A stretch of 64,000 nucleotides of DNA from Pseudomonas fluorescens (GCA_902825215.1 LR782234.1:4836001-4900000); one strand, 5' to 3'. Counted from the stretch's first letter, positions 51,888 to 61,849 are shown. The notes: generated by a model from the sequence alone, not told the origin. Numbers and translations: made by a program.

Positions 51888-51946
51888 TCGCAGTTTTGCG
51901 CGCCTCCGGCGCCAGTCCACTCAACTACCGAAGCAGGATGTTCGCC

Positions 51947-53299
51947 ATGATTCGTATGCCTCTGGCTACCGCCAGTCTGCTGGCCATCGCTATTTCCCTC
52001 GCCGGTTGCGGCGAAGGCAAGGACAAAGAAAAAGCCTCCGAAATGACGCCGGCTTCCAGCAGCGCTGCTCCAGCCCCTGCCGCTACGCCTGCGCCTGCTG
52101 CCGGTAAAGTCGACGATGCTGCCGCCAAGGCCGTGGTCGCGCACTACGCCGACATGGTCTTCGCCGTCTACAGCGATGCCGAATCCACCGCGAAAACCTT
52201 GCAGAGCGCGGTCGACGCGTTCCTCGCCAAGCCGAACGCCGACACCCTGAAAGCCGCCAAGGCTGCCTGGGTCGCCGCGCGCGTTCCGTACCTGCAAAGT
52301 GAAGTGTTCCGCTTCGGCAACACCATCATCGACGATTGGGAAGGTCAGGTTAACGCCTGGCCGCTGGACGAAGGTCTGATCGACTACGTCGACAAATCCT
52401 ACGAGCACGCGCTGGGTAACCCGGGTGCCACCGCCAACATCATCGCCAACACTGAAGTTCAGGTCGGCGAAGACAAGGTCGACGTCAAGGACATCACCGC
52501 CGAAAAACTCGCCAGCCTCAACGAGCTGGGCGGTTCCGAGGCCAACGTCGCCACCGGCTACCACGCCATCGAATTCCTGCTGTGGGGCCAGGATCTCAAC
52601 GGCACCGGCCCGGGTGCTGGCAACCGTCCGGCTTCGGACTACCTGGAAGGCGCTGGCGCCACCGGCGGTCACAATGATCGTCGCCGTGCCTACCTGAAAG
52701 CCGTGACCGAGCTGCTGGTCAGCGACCTGGAAGAAATGGTCGGCAACTGGAAGCCGAACGTGGCCGACAACTACCGCGCCACGCTGGAAGCCGAGCCGGG
52801 TGAGTCGGGGCTGCGCAAAATGTTGTTCGGCATGGGCAGCCTGTCTCTTGGCGAACTGGCCGGCGAGCGCATGAAGGTTTCCCTGGAAGCCAACTCCCCG
52901 GAAGACGAGCAGGATTGCTTCAGCGACAACACCCACTACTCGCATTTCTACGATGCCAAAGGCGTACGTAACGTTTACCTGGGCGAGTACACCCGCGTCG
53001 ACGGCACCAAGATGACCGGCGCCAGCCTGTCGTCGCTGGTGGCCAAGGCTGATCCGGCTGCCGACACCGCACTGAAAGCCGATCTGGCCGCCACCGAAGC
53101 CAAAATCCAGGTCATGGTCGATCACGCCAACAAGGGTGAGCACTACGACCAGTTGATCGCGGCCGGCAATACCGCGGGCAACCAGATCGTCCGTGACGCG
53201 ATCGCCGCGCTGGTCAAGCAGACCGGCTCGATCGAAGCCGCTGCCGGCAAACTGGGCATCAGCGACCTGAACCCGGACAACGCCGATCACGAGTTCTGA
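51947..53299 (+). CDS. icmP: Imelysin-family lipoprotein (IcmP)
   Basis: A 450-residue exported protein: signal peptide with lipobox (ISLAGCGEG), an Ala/Pro-rich linker, then an imelysin domain. The domain includes WVAARVPYLQSEVFRFGNT (GxxxE/WxxxR-type signature), ATGYHAIEFLLWGQDLNGTG (HxxxE) and the four-helix repeats. Known relatives are called insulin-cleaving proteases, but the fold and iron control point to iron binding or uptake (EfeO-like). The ATG at 51947 has AGGA eight bases upstream. It is the first gene of an imelysin / di-haem / imelysin / DUF1513 cluster, though a terminator separates it from the other three. Confidence 0.9.
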   Translation: MIRMPLATASLLAIAISLAGCGEGKDKEKASEMTPASSSAAPAPAATPAPAAGKVDDAAAKAVVAHYADMVFAVYSDAESTAKTLQSAVDAFLAKPNADTLKAAKAAWVAARVPYLQSEVFRFGNTIIDDWEGQVNAWPLDEGLIDYVDKSYEHALGNPGATANIIANTEVQVGEDKVDVKDITAEKLASLNELGGSEANVATGYHAIEFLLWGQDLNGTGPGAGNRPASDYLEGAGATGGHNDRRRAYLKAVTELLVSDLEEMVGNWKPNVADNYRATLEAEPGESGLRKMLFGMGSLSLGELAGERMKVSLEANSPEDEQDCFSDNTHYSHFYDAKGVRNVYLGEYTRVDGTKMTGASLSSLVAKADPAADTALKADLAATEAKIQVMVDHANKGEHYDQLIAAGNTAGNQIVRDAIAALVKQTGSIEAAAGKLGISDLNPDNADHEF

Positions 53300-53317
53300 T
53301 CACAGCGTCCGCTGCAA

Positions 53318-53346
53318 AAAAAGGCGACCTTCGGGTCGCCTTTTTC
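53318..53346 (+). terminator. Rho-independent terminator of icmP
   Basis: AAGGCGACC-TTC-GGGTCGCCTT with A-run before and TTTTT after; it begins about 20 bases after the stop. Confidence 0.92.
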
Positions 53347-53374
53347 ATCTCTGCCTTTTGTGTTGATGCTGGTG

Positions 53375-53476
53375 GCCCCATCGCTGGCAAGCCAGCTCCC
53401 ACAGGGATCGGTGGCGTACACAGATTTTGCAAACACTGCAAAACCTGTGGGAGCTGGCTTGCCAGCGATAGGGGCC
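53375..53476. repeat. REP pair (GTGGGAGCTGGCTTGCCAGCGAT type)
   Basis: GGCCCCATCGCTGGCAAGCC and its inverse around a 50-base spacer, in the gap between icmP and the di-haem gene. Confidence 0.85.
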
Positions 53477-53592
53477 GCACGGCCTCAAGTGAAACTCTGC
53501 CGCAAATCAAGCAAACGATAATTCCTCTTATTCAAACTCCCCGGCCCTGTTAGACTTTGCGCCTTTGTTTTCGCCCGTCTGCAGGATGTCTG

Positions 53593-55020
53593 ATGCCCTC
53601 GCTGCCTCTTCGCTTGTCCGCACTGTTACTGGCCCTGGGCCTGAGTGCCTGCGATGACGCCCCGCGTTTCACCAAGGCCGAGCCCGGTGAGGCGCGTTCG
53701 GGTGGCGCGGCGACGGTGCGCAAGAGTGATCAGAACGCGTTTTCCCTGCCGTCGGCCAACCTGCCGCCGTCGCGCCGGGTGGATTTCAGCGTCGGCAACA
53801 GCTTCTTTCGCAGCCCGTGGGTGATCGCGCCGTCGACCACCACCGCGCGCGACGGCCTCGGCCCGTTGTTCAATACCAACGCCTGCCAGAACTGCCACAT
53901 CAAGGACGGTCGCGGCCATCCACCGGCGCCGGACGCAACCAATGCCGTGTCGATGCTGGTCAGGCTGTCGATTGCCGATGCGCCGCAATACGCCAAAGTC
54001 ATCGAACAGCTTGGCGTGGTGCCGGAACCGGTCTACGGCGGCCAACTCCAGGACATGGCCGTGCCAGGTGTCGCCCCGGAAGGCAAGGTGCGCGTCGACT
54101 ACACGCCGGTGCCGGTACGGTTCGCGGATGGCACCGAGGTTGAACTGCGCAAACCGGTCCTGCAGATCACGCAACTGGGCTACGGGCCGATGCACCCGGA
54201 CACTCGGTTCTCTGCGCGAGTGGCGCCGCCGATGATTGGTTTGGGTCTGCTTGAAGCAATCCCGGAAGAAGCGATTCTCGCCAACGCCGCCGCGCAAGCC
54301 AAAGACAACCAGGGCATCAACGGCCGGCCGAACCGGGTCTGGGACGATGAACTGCAGAAAACCGTGATGGGCCGTTTCGGCTGGAAAGCCGGGCAACCGA
54401 ACCTCAATCAACAAAATGTTCACGCGTTTTCGGGTGACATGGGCCTGACCACCAGCCTGCGTCCCTTCGATGACTGCTCTGACGCGCAAACCGCCTGCAA
54501 GCAGGCACCGAACGGCAACGGGCCGAACGGCGAACCGGAAGTCAGCGATAACATTCTGCGGCTGGTGCTGTTCTACAGCCGCAACCTCGCGGTGCCGGCG
54601 CGACGCGGCGTCAACGATGCCGAGGTGCTGGCGGGCAAGAATCTGTTTTTCCAGGCGGGTTGCCAGTCGTGCCATACGCCGAAATACACCACCGCCGCCA
54701 ACGCCGCCGAACCGGAACTGGCCAATCAGGTGATCCGGCCGTACAGCGATCTGCTGCTGCACGACATGGGCGACGGTCTGGCGGACAATCGCAGCGAATT
54801 CCAGGCTTCCGGCCGCGACTGGCGCACCCCGCCGTTGTGGGGCATTGGCCTGACGCAAGCGGTCAGCGGCCACACCCAGTTTTTGCATGACGGTCGCGCG
54901 CGCAATCTGCTTGAAGCCGTGCTCTGGCACGGCGGCGAAGCGCAAGCCGCGCAGCAACAGGTTTTGTCTTTCAATGCCGAGCAACGTGCTGCGTTGCTGG
55001 CATTTTTGAACTCACTTTAA
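53593..55020 (+). CDS. Di-haem oxidoreductase-family lipoprotein
   Basis: A 475-residue c-type cytochrome-like protein with a lipobox signal peptide (LGLSACDD). Two CxxCH haem sites are present: NACQNCHIKDGRG (about residue 99) and GCQSCHTPKYT (about 359); the C-terminal half resembles the CcpA/MauG-like fold (HDMGDGLAD, FLHDGRARN). AGGA lies eight bases before the ATG at 53593. It is in operon with the following imelysin (28-base gap) and DUF1513 genes; together they probably oxidise and bind iron outside the cytoplasm. Confidence 0.88.
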   Translation: MPSLPLRLSALLLALGLSACDDAPRFTKAEPGEARSGGAATVRKSDQNAFSLPSANLPPSRRVDFSVGNSFFRSPWVIAPSTTTARDGLGPLFNTNACQNCHIKDGRGHPPAPDATNAVSMLVRLSIADAPQYAKVIEQLGVVPEPVYGGQLQDMAVPGVAPEGKVRVDYTPVPVRFADGTEVELRKPVLQITQLGYGPMHPDTRFSARVAPPMIGLGLLEAIPEEAILANAAAQAKDNQGINGRPNRVWDDELQKTVMGRFGWKAGQPNLNQQNVHAFSGDMGLTTSLRPFDDCSDAQTACKQAPNGNGPNGEPEVSDNILRLVLFYSRNLAVPARRGVNDAEVLAGKNLFFQAGCQSCHTPKYTTAANAAEPELANQVIRPYSDLLLHDMGDGLADNRSEFQASGRDWRTPPLWGIGLTQAVSGHTQFLHDGRARNLLEAVLWHGGEAQAAQQQVLSFNAEQRAALLAFLNSL

Positions 55021-55048
55021 ATACTGAAAAAAGAATCGGGAGCCCGAC

Positions 55049-56113
55049 ATGTTCCGTCCCAAGCTACTGTTCACCAGCCTCGCCGCGCTCGCCCTCGGCG
55101 CCTGCTCACCGCAGGACCCGCAAGCGGTCACGTCGGCAGCCATTGCCAAATCGGTGATCCTGCCGACCTATACCCGCTGGGTCGAAGCCGACAAGCAACT
55201 GGCGGTCAGCGCCCTCGCCTACTGCCAGGGCAAGGAAACCCTGGAAACCGCGCGCGCCGATTTCCTTCACGCGCAGAAAGCCTGGGCCGAGCTGCAACCA
55301 TTGCTGATCGGCCCGCTGGCCGAGGGCAACCGTTCGTGGCAGGTGCAGTTCTGGCCGGACAAGAAGAACCTCGTGGGCCGTCAGGTCGAGCAACTGATCG
55401 TTGCCCAGCCGCAGATCGATGCCGCGGCACTGGCCAAATCGAGTGTGGTGGTTCAAGGCCTGTCGGCCTACGAATACATCCTCTTCGATGCCAAGCCTGA
55501 TGTCGCCAATGCCGAGCAGAAAGCCAAATACTGCCCGCTGCTGATCGCTATCGGCGAACGCCAGAAGCAACTGGCCGAAGAGATTCTGCAGGGCTGGAAC
55601 ACCACCGACGGCATGCTTGCGCAGATGAGCAAGTTCCCGAACCAGCGTTATGCCGACTCCCACGAAGCGATCGCCGATCTGCTGCGTGTGCAGGTCACCG
55701 CACTGGACACGCTGAAGAAAAAGCTCGGCACGCCAATGGGCCGCCAGAGCAAGGGCGTGCCACAGCCGTTCCAGGCTGATGCGTGGCGCAGCCAGTCGTC
55801 GCTGACCGCACTGGAAGCTAGCCTCGCAGCGGCCAAAACCGTTTGGGAAGGCGTCGACAACAAAGGCCTGCGCGGTCTGTTGCCAGCCGAGCAGAAGCCG
55901 TTGGCCGACAAGATCGACGCCGCCTATGCTGCCTCGCTGAAACTGTTCGACAGCACCCAGCGCTCGCTCGGCGAAATGCTCGAAGATGACGCCGGTCGCC
56001 AGCAATTGAACGATATCTACGACAGCCTCAACGTCGTCCACCGCCTGCACGAAGGCGAACTGGCCAAGGCACTGGGCATTCAACTGGGCTTCAACGCCAA
56101 CGACGGTGACTGA
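55049..56113 (+). CDS. Second imelysin-family lipoprotein
   Basis: A 354-residue protein with a lipobox (LALGACSP) and an imelysin-type domain (ADFLHAQKAWAELQPLLIGP, VQGLSAYEYILFD). It is shorter and diverged from IcmP. Ribosome site CGGGAG lies upstream of the ATG. It sits between the di-haem protein and the DUF1513 protein, whose start region overlaps its stop. Confidence 0.88.
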   Translation: MFRPKLLFTSLAALALGACSPQDPQAVTSAAIAKSVILPTYTRWVEADKQLAVSALAYCQGKETLETARADFLHAQKAWAELQPLLIGPLAEGNRSWQVQFWPDKKNLVGRQVEQLIVAQPQIDAAALAKSSVVVQGLSAYEYILFDAKPDVANAEQKAKYCPLLIAIGERQKQLAEEILQGWNTTDGMLAQMSKFPNQRYADSHEAIADLLRVQVTALDTLKKKLGTPMGRQSKGVPQPFQADAWRSQSSLTALEASLAAAKTVWEGVDNKGLRGLLPAEQKPLADKIDAAYAASLKLFDSTQRSLGEMLEDDAGRQQLNDIYDSLNVVHRLHEGELAKALGIQLGFNANDGD

Positions 56114-56127
56114 TGAGGGCAAGTGCC

Positions 56128-57228
56128 ATGCTGCGACGCCAGGCTCTGACTTTAGGTAGTGTGCTGCTGGGAGCAGTGACGCTGGGCGGCTGGACGCTGT
56201 TCAAACGCAAGGATCAGAGCCCGCTGCTGTTGTCGGCGCGCGACGACACCGACGGCAAGCATTACGCCGTCGGTTATCGGCTCGACGGTACGCGGGTGTT
56301 CGCCACGCAGGTCGGCCAGCGCTGCCACGACATCATCAACCACCCGACGCAGCCGATCGCGCTGTTCGTGGCCCGGCGCCCGGGCACCGAAAGTTACCTG
56401 ATCGACCTGCGCGACGGGACCTTGCTGCAAACCGTGACGTCACAGCCGAACCGGCATTTCTACGGGCATGCTGTGGTGCACAAGGACGGCGAATACCTGT
56501 ACGCCACCGAAAACGACACGAGCGATCCCGGTCGCGGCTTGCTCGGTGTGTACAAGTTCGAAGGCGCGCGGCTGGTGCACAGCGGCGAGATTTCCACGCA
56601 TGGCCTCGGCCCGCATCAGGTGTCATGGATGCCCGACGGCGAGACGCTGGTAGTGGCCAACGGCGGGATTCGTACCGAAGCGGAAAGCCGCGTCGAGATG
56701 AACCTCAACGCCATGGAGCCGAGCCTGGTGCTGATGCAGCGCGACGGCACCTTGCTGAGCAAGGAAACCCTCGCCCAGCAGATGAACAGCGTGCGCCACC
56801 TGGGCATCGCCAGTGACGGCACCATCGTCGCCGGTCAGCAATTCATGGGCGCCTCCCATGAGCGCTCGGAGCTGTTGGCGATCAAGCGACCGGGGCAGCC
56901 GTTCGTGGCGTTTCCGGTGCCCGAGCATCAGTTGCAGGCGATGGGACATTACACCGCCAGCGTCGCGGTACACAGCGAGTTACGCCTGGTCGCGCTGACC
57001 GCGCCGCGCGGCAACCGCTTCTTCATCTGGGACCTGGACAGCGGCGAAGTGCGCCTCGACGCGCCGTTACCCGATTGCGCCGGTGTCGGTGCGGTGCAGG
57101 ACGGTTTTGTCGTGACCTCAGGGCAAGGGCGTTGCCGTTATTACGATTGCCGTCAGGCCGAACTATTGGCCAAGCCGCTGGAATTGCCCGCAGGGCTCTG
57201 GGACAACCATCTGCACCTGATGGCATAA
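56128..57228 (+). CDS. DUF1513 exported beta-propeller-like protein
   Basis: A 366-residue protein starting MLRRQALTLGSVLLGAVTLG, which looks like a Tat-type or simple signal. The rest repeats short beta motifs with HYAVGYRLDG, HFYGHAVVHKDGEYLYATEN, GLGPHQVSWMPDG and GHYTASVAVHSE, the DUF1513 pattern with regularly placed His. The ATG at 56128 has GAGGG eight bases upstream; ATG at 56113 overlaps the preceding stop but has a weak site. Last gene of the iron-related operon; a strong terminator follows. Confidence 0.85.
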   Translation: MLRRQALTLGSVLLGAVTLGGWTLFKRKDQSPLLLSARDDTDGKHYAVGYRLDGTRVFATQVGQRCHDIINHPTQPIALFVARRPGTESYLIDLRDGTLLQTVTSQPNRHFYGHAVVHKDGEYLYATENDTSDPGRGLLGVYKFEGARLVHSGEISTHGLGPHQVSWMPDGETLVVANGGIRTEAESRVEMNLNAMEPSLVLMQRDGTLLSKETLAQQMNSVRHLGIASDGTIVAGQQFMGASHERSELLAIKRPGQPFVAFPVPEHQLQAMGHYTASVAVHSELRLVALTAPRGNRFFIWDLDSGEVRLDAPLPDCAGVGAVQDGFVVTSGQGRCRYYDCRQAELLAKPLELPAGLWDNHLHLMA

Positions 57229-57260
57229 GCCGCGCGCGGCAATGGCCGGTAGTACCTCAA

Positions 57261-57294
57261 GGGCGAGCGTCATTTCATGGCGCTCGCCCTTTTC
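57261..57294 (+). terminator. Rho-independent terminator after the DUF1513 gene
   Basis: GGGCGAGCG / CGCTCGCCC with an 11-base loop and TTTTC. Confidence 0.85.
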
Positions 57295-57385
57295 ATCACC
57301 TGTAATAACTGCCAGTTGGAATACCCCTTGTACTCGGAGTAATGTGCCCGCCTGTCTCACCTGATTTATCCAAGGAACTGGAAAT

Positions 57386-58534
57386 ATGCTGCGTCGCCGC
57401 ATGCTGATCATGTTGGGTGTTGTTTTGCTGATCGTCCTGGTGCTGGGCGGCTACAAAGCCTTTTCGATCTACACGATGATCCAGGGCTTTTCCAAACCGA
57501 AACCGCCGATCAGCGTCGCCGTGGCCAGGGCAAGCGAACAGCCGTGGCAAATGCGCCTGCCAACCGTCGGCACGCTCAAGGCGCTGCAAGGTGTCGAGCT
57601 GAGCCTGGAAGTGGCCGGCACGGTGACCGAACTCAAGTTCGAATCGGGGCAGAAGGTCAAGGCCGGGCAGCCGCTGCTGCAACTCGACAGCGCCGTGGAA
57701 ACCGCGCTGCTGGAAACCGCCAAGGCCGATCTCGGCCTGGCACAACTGGATTTCGGCCGCGGCAGCCAACTGGTCGACAGCCGCGCCATCTCCAAAGGCG
57801 AGTACGACCGCCTCTCCGCCGTGCTGCAAAAGAACAAGGCCACGGTCAACCAGCTCAACGCTTCGCTGGCGAAAAAACGCATCCTTGCGCCGTTCAGCGG
57901 CACCATCGGCATCCGTCAGGTCGACGTCGGCGACTACCTCGCCAGCGGCACCAGAATCGCTACATTGCAGGATCTGAGCAGCCTCTACGCCGACTTCTAC
58001 CTGCCTGAACAATCGGTGCCGAAACTGGCCATCGGTCAACCGGTACTGATCGCCGTCGCTGCGTATCCGAAGCAGAACTTCGCCGGCAAGATCAGCGCGA
58101 TCAACCCGATCGTCGAAAGCAGCACGCGCAACATTCTGGTCCGCGCGACCCTGGCCAATCCCGATGGCAAGCTGCTGCCGGGCATGTTCGCCAGCCTCGA
58201 CGTGCTGCTGCCGGAGCCACAGAAACACATCGTGGTGCCGGAGAGCGCGATCACCTACACCCTCTACGGCAACTCGGTGTATGTGGTCGGGCAGAAGAAA
58301 GCCGAGGACGGCAGCGTCGAAAAAGACGAAAAAGGCCAGCCGGTGCTGATCGCCGAACGCCGTTTCATCGAAACCGGTGAGCGCCGCGATGGCCTGGTGA
58401 TGATCAACAAGGGCGTGCAGAGCGGCGAACAAGTGGTGACGGCCGGCCAGATCAAACTGGACAACGGCGCACATATCGCCATCAGCGACGACAAGACCCT
58501 CGGCGAGCAGAACAGTCCGCCTCGCGCCGACTGA
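57386..58534 (+). CDS. mexV: RND efflux periplasmic adaptor (MexV-like)
   Basis: A 382-residue membrane fusion protein: N-terminal membrane anchor (LIMLGVVLLIVLVLGGYKAF), lipoyl halves (VELSLEVAGTVTELKFESGQ and KKRILAPFSGTIGIRQVDVG), an alpha hairpin between them, and beta-barrel and membrane-proximal domains. It has no lipobox Cys. It links the inner-membrane pump encoded 13 bases downstream to an outer-membrane channel, which is not encoded here; MexVW of P. aeruginosa borrows OprM. AAGGAAC precedes the ATG. Confidence 0.9.
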   Translation: MLRRRMLIMLGVVLLIVLVLGGYKAFSIYTMIQGFSKPKPPISVAVARASEQPWQMRLPTVGTLKALQGVELSLEVAGTVTELKFESGQKVKAGQPLLQLDSAVETALLETAKADLGLAQLDFGRGSQLVDSRAISKGEYDRLSAVLQKNKATVNQLNASLAKKRILAPFSGTIGIRQVDVGDYLASGTRIATLQDLSSLYADFYLPEQSVPKLAIGQPVLIAVAAYPKQNFAGKISAINPIVESSTRNILVRATLANPDGKLLPGMFASLDVLLPEPQKHIVVPESAITYTLYGNSVYVVGQKKAEDGSVEKDEKGQPVLIAERRFIETGERRDGLVMINKGVQSGEQVVTAGQIKLDNGAHIAISDDKTLGEQNSPPRAD

Positions 58535-58547
58535 TCAAGGAATCCCC

Positions 58548-61500
58548 ATGGCTTTTACCGACCCGTTCATCCGCCGCCCGGTGCTCGCCACCGTGGTCAG
58601 CCTGTTGATTGTGCTGCTCGGCTTCCAGGCCTGGAGCAAGTTGCCGCTGCGCCAGTACCCGCAAATGGAAAACGCGCTGATCACGGTGACCACCGCCTAC
58701 CCCGGGGCCAATGCCGAAACCATTCAGGGCTACATCACCCAGCCGATGCAGCAAAGTCTGGCGAGTGCCGAGGGTATCGACTATATGACCTCGGTCAGTC
58801 GGCAGAACTTCTCGGTGATTTCCATCTATGCGCGGATCGGCGCCAACACCGACCGCCTGTTCACCGAGTTGCTGGCCAAGGCCAACGAGGTGAAAAACAA
58901 GCTGCCGCAGGACGCTGAAGACCCGGTGCTGAGCAAGGAATCCGCCGATGCCTCGGCGCTGATGTACATCAGCTTCTTCAGCAAGGACCTGAGCAATCCG
59001 CAGATCACCGATTACCTGTCACGGGTGATCCAGCCAAAACTGGCAACCCTGCCGGGCATGGCTGAAGCAGAGATTCTTGGCAACCAGGTGTTCGCCATGC
59101 GCCTGTGGCTCGACCCGGTGAAACTCGCCGGTTTCGGTCTCAGCGCCGCTGACGTGACCAACGCGGTGCGCCAGTACAACTTTCTCTCCGCCGCCGGCGA
59201 AGTGAAAGGCGAGTACACCGTGACCAGCATCAACGCCAACACCGAGCTGAAGTCCGCCGAAGCCTTTGCGGCGATTCCGCTCAAGGTCGACGGCGACAGC
59301 CGCGTGCTGCTCAGTGATGTCGCACGGGTCGAGATGGGCGCGGAAAACTACGACTCGATCAGCTCGTTCGGCGGCACGCCATCGGTGTACATCGGCATCA
59401 AGGCCACACCGGGCGCCAACCCGCTGGACGTGATCAAGGAAGTGCGCAAGCTGATGCCGGAACTCGAAGCACAGCTGCCGCCGAACCTGAAAAGCGAAAT
59501 CGCCTACGACGCCACGCTGTTCATTCAGGCCTCGATCGACGAAGTGGTGAAAACCCTGTTCGAGGCGGTGCTGATCGTCATCGTCGTGGTGTTCCTGTTC
59601 CTCGGTGCGCTGCGCTCGGTGGTGATCCCGGTGGTGACCATTCCGCTGTCGATGATCGGCGTGATGTTCTTCATGCAGATGATGGGTTATTCGATGAACC
59701 TGCTGACGCTGCTGGCGATGGTCCTCGCCATCGGCCTGGTGGTGGACGATGCGATTGTCGTGGTGGAAAACATCCACCGCCATATCGAGGAAGGCAAGAC
59801 GCCGTTCGACGCCGCACTGGAGGGCGCCCGCGAAATCGCCATGCCGGTGGTGTCGATGACCATCACCCTGGCGGCGGTGTATGCACCGATTGGCTTTCTC
59901 ACCGGGCTGACCGGCGCGCTGTTCAAGGAGTTCGCCCTGACGCTGGCCGGTGCGGTGGTGATCTCGGGCGTCGTGGCCCTGACCCTGTCACCGATGATGT
60001 GCGCATTCCTGCTGCGGCATGACCAGAACCCCAGCGGCCTGGCCCATCGTCTCGACCGGGTCTTTGACAGCCTCAAACGTCGCTACCAGAGCATGCTGCA
60101 TGGCACGCTGAACACGCGGCCAGTGGTGCTGGTATTTGCCGTGATCGTGCTGTGCCTGATTCCCGTTTTCCTGAAGTTCACCAAGTCGGAACTGGCCCCG
60201 GATGAAGACCAGGGCATCATTTTCATGATGGCCAGCGCGCCGCAGCCGACCAACCTCAATTACCTGAGCACCTACACCGACGAATTCATCACGATCTTCA
60301 AGGAATTCCCCGAGTACTACTCCTCGTTCCAGATCAACGGCTACAACGGTGTGCAGGCGGGTATCGGCGGTTTCCTGCTCAAGCCGTGGAACGAGCGCAG
60401 CCGCACGCAAATGGAAATCCTGCCGGAGGTGCAAGGCAAACTTGAAAGCATCCCGGGTTTGCAGATCTTCGGTTTCAACCTGCCCTCCCTGCCCGGCACC
60501 GGCGAAGGGTTGCCGTTCGAATTCGTGGTCAACACCGCCAACGATTACGAGCTGCTGCTGCAAGTTGCCGACCGAATCAAGAAACGTGCGATGGAGTCGG
60601 GCAAGTTCGCCTTCGTCGACCTCGATCTGGCCTTCGACAAGCCGGAAGTGGTGGTCGATATCGACCGCGCCAAGGCGGCGCAGATGGGCGTGTCGATGCA
60701 GGACCTCGGCGGCACGCTGGCAACGTTGCTAGGCGAAGCGGAAATCAACCGTTTCACCATCGAGGGCCGCAGCTACAAGGTGATCGCACAGGTCGAACGA
60801 CCCTACCGCGACAACCCGGACTGGCTCAACAATTACTACGTGAAAAACACCCAGGGCGAACTGTTGCCGCTGTCGACCCTGATCAAGGTCAGCGACCGCG
60901 CGCGGCCACGTCAGCTCAACCAGTTCCAGCAACTCAATGCGGCGAAGATTTCCGGATTCCCGCTGGTGAGCATGGGTGAAGCCATCGACACCGTGTTACA
61001 GATCGCCCGCGAAGAAGCCCCCGCCGGGTTTGCCTTTGACTATGGCGGCGCCTCCCGGCAGTTCGTCCAGGAAGGCAGCGCCTTGTGGGTCACCTTCGCC
61101 CTGGCGCTGGCGATCATCTTTCTGGTGCTGGCGGCGCAGTTCGAAAGTTTCCGCGATCCGCTGGTGATTCTGGTAACGGTGCCGCTGTCGATTTGCGGGG
61201 CGCTGATCCCGCTGTTCCTCGGCTGGTCGAGCATGAACATCTACACGCAGGTCGGGCTAGTGACACTGATCGGCCTGATCAGCAAACACGGCATCCTGAT
61301 CGTCGAGTTCGCCAACCAGTTGCGCAAGGACAAAGGCCTGACAGCCCGTGAAGCGGTCGAAGAAGCCGCGGCGATTCGTTTGCGCCCGGTATTGATGACC
61401 ACGGCGGCGATGGTGTTCGGCATGGTGCCGCTGATTCTCGCAACGGGCGCAGGGGCGGTCAGCCGCTTTGATATCGGCATGGTGATTGCGACGGGGATGT

Positions 61501-61574
61501 CGATCGGCACGTTGTTTACGCTGTTCGTGTTGCCGTGCGTTTATACCCTGCTGGCGAAACCCGATCCCAAGTAG
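58548..61574 (+). CDS. mexW: RND efflux transporter (MexW-like)
   Basis: A 1008-residue proton-driven multidrug pump of the HAE1 family with twelve helices and two large periplasmic loops. The start FTDPFIRRPVLATVVSLLIV is typical, helix 4 carries the proton-relay Asp pair (GLVVDDAIVVVENIHRH), and GxxxxPxxLT-type ends are present. The length and its place after the DUF1513 operon and before inaA match MexW. AAGGAATCC precedes the ATG. Followed by repeats rather than an outer-membrane gene. Confidence 0.93.
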   Translation: MAFTDPFIRRPVLATVVSLLIVLLGFQAWSKLPLRQYPQMENALITVTTAYPGANAETIQGYITQPMQQSLASAEGIDYMTSVSRQNFSVISIYARIGANTDRLFTELLAKANEVKNKLPQDAEDPVLSKESADASALMYISFFSKDLSNPQITDYLSRVIQPKLATLPGMAEAEILGNQVFAMRLWLDPVKLAGFGLSAADVTNAVRQYNFLSAAGEVKGEYTVTSINANTELKSAEAFAAIPLKVDGDSRVLLSDVARVEMGAENYDSISSFGGTPSVYIGIKATPGANPLDVIKEVRKLMPELEAQLPPNLKSEIAYDATLFIQASIDEVVKTLFEAVLIVIVVVFLFLGALRSVVIPVVTIPLSMIGVMFFMQMMGYSMNLLTLLAMVLAIGLVVDDAIVVVENIHRHIEEGKTPFDAALEGAREIAMPVVSMTITLAAVYAPIGFLTGLTGALFKEFALTLAGAVVISGVVALTLSPMMCAFLLRHDQNPSGLAHRLDRVFDSLKRRYQSMLHGTLNTRPVVLVFAVIVLCLIPVFLKFTKSELAPDEDQGIIFMMASAPQPTNLNYLSTYTDEFITIFKEFPEYYSSFQINGYNGVQAGIGGFLLKPWNERSRTQMEILPEVQGKLESIPGLQIFGFNLPSLPGTGEGLPFEFVVNTANDYELLLQVADRIKKRAMESGKFAFVDLDLAFDKPEVVVDIDRAKAAQMGVSMQDLGGTLATLLGEAEINRFTIEGRSYKVIAQVERPYRDNPDWLNNYYVKNTQGELLPLSTLIKVSDRARPRQLNQFQQLNAAKISGFPLVSMGEAIDTVLQIAREEAPAGFAFDYGGASRQFVQEGSALWVTFALALAIIFLVLAAQFESFRDPLVILVTVPLSICGALIPLFLGWSSMNIYTQVGLVTLIGLISKHGILIVEFANQLRKDKGLTAREAVEEAAAIRLRPVLMTTAAMVFGMVPLILATGAGAVSRFDIGMVIATGMSIGTLFTLFVLPCVYTLLAKPDPK

Positions 61575-61586
61575 TACACATCTCCC

Positions 61587-61676
61587 CTGTGGGAGCGAGC
61601 CTGCTCGCGAAGGTGTGTCAGTCGCCATCAGTGCGACTGAGCCACCGCATTCGCGAGCAGGCTCGCTCCCACAGGG
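61587..61676. repeat. REP pair (GTGGGAGCGAGCCTGCTCGCGA type)
   Basis: Inverted units 13 bases after the mexW stop. Confidence 0.85.
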
Positions 61677-61685
61677 GTCTGCATT

Positions 61686-61790
61686 GATCGTTCCCACGCG
61701 CAGCAAAGGAATGCAGCCCGGGACGCTCTGCGTCCCATTGGAACGCGGAGCGTCCCTTGAGGCATTCCCACGCAGAACGTGGGAACGATC
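61686..61790. repeat. GATCGTTCCCACGC inverted-repeat element, copy 2
   Basis: Bounded by GATCGTTCCCACGC and CGTGGGAACGATC, closely matching 27191-27304 including GCAAAGGAATGCAGCCCGGG. Confidence 0.8.
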
Positions 61791-61817
61791 AATGTGTGAA
61801 CCGATAAAGCCGGGCAT

Positions 61818-61849
61818 AAAAAAAGGCCTCGCATCTGCGAAGCCTTTTA
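61818..61849. terminator. Bidirectional terminator hairpin
   Basis: AAAAGGCCTCGCA / TGCGAAGCCTTTT with A- and T-runs on both sides, 15 bases from the stop of the minus-strand gene at 61864; it can also stop readthrough from mexW. Confidence 0.85.

Noticed and set aside
51725..53290. 521-residue minus-strand frame opposite icmP
   Set aside because: Shadow of a high-GC gene; the plus-strand frame has a lipobox, a ribosome site and imelysin motifs.
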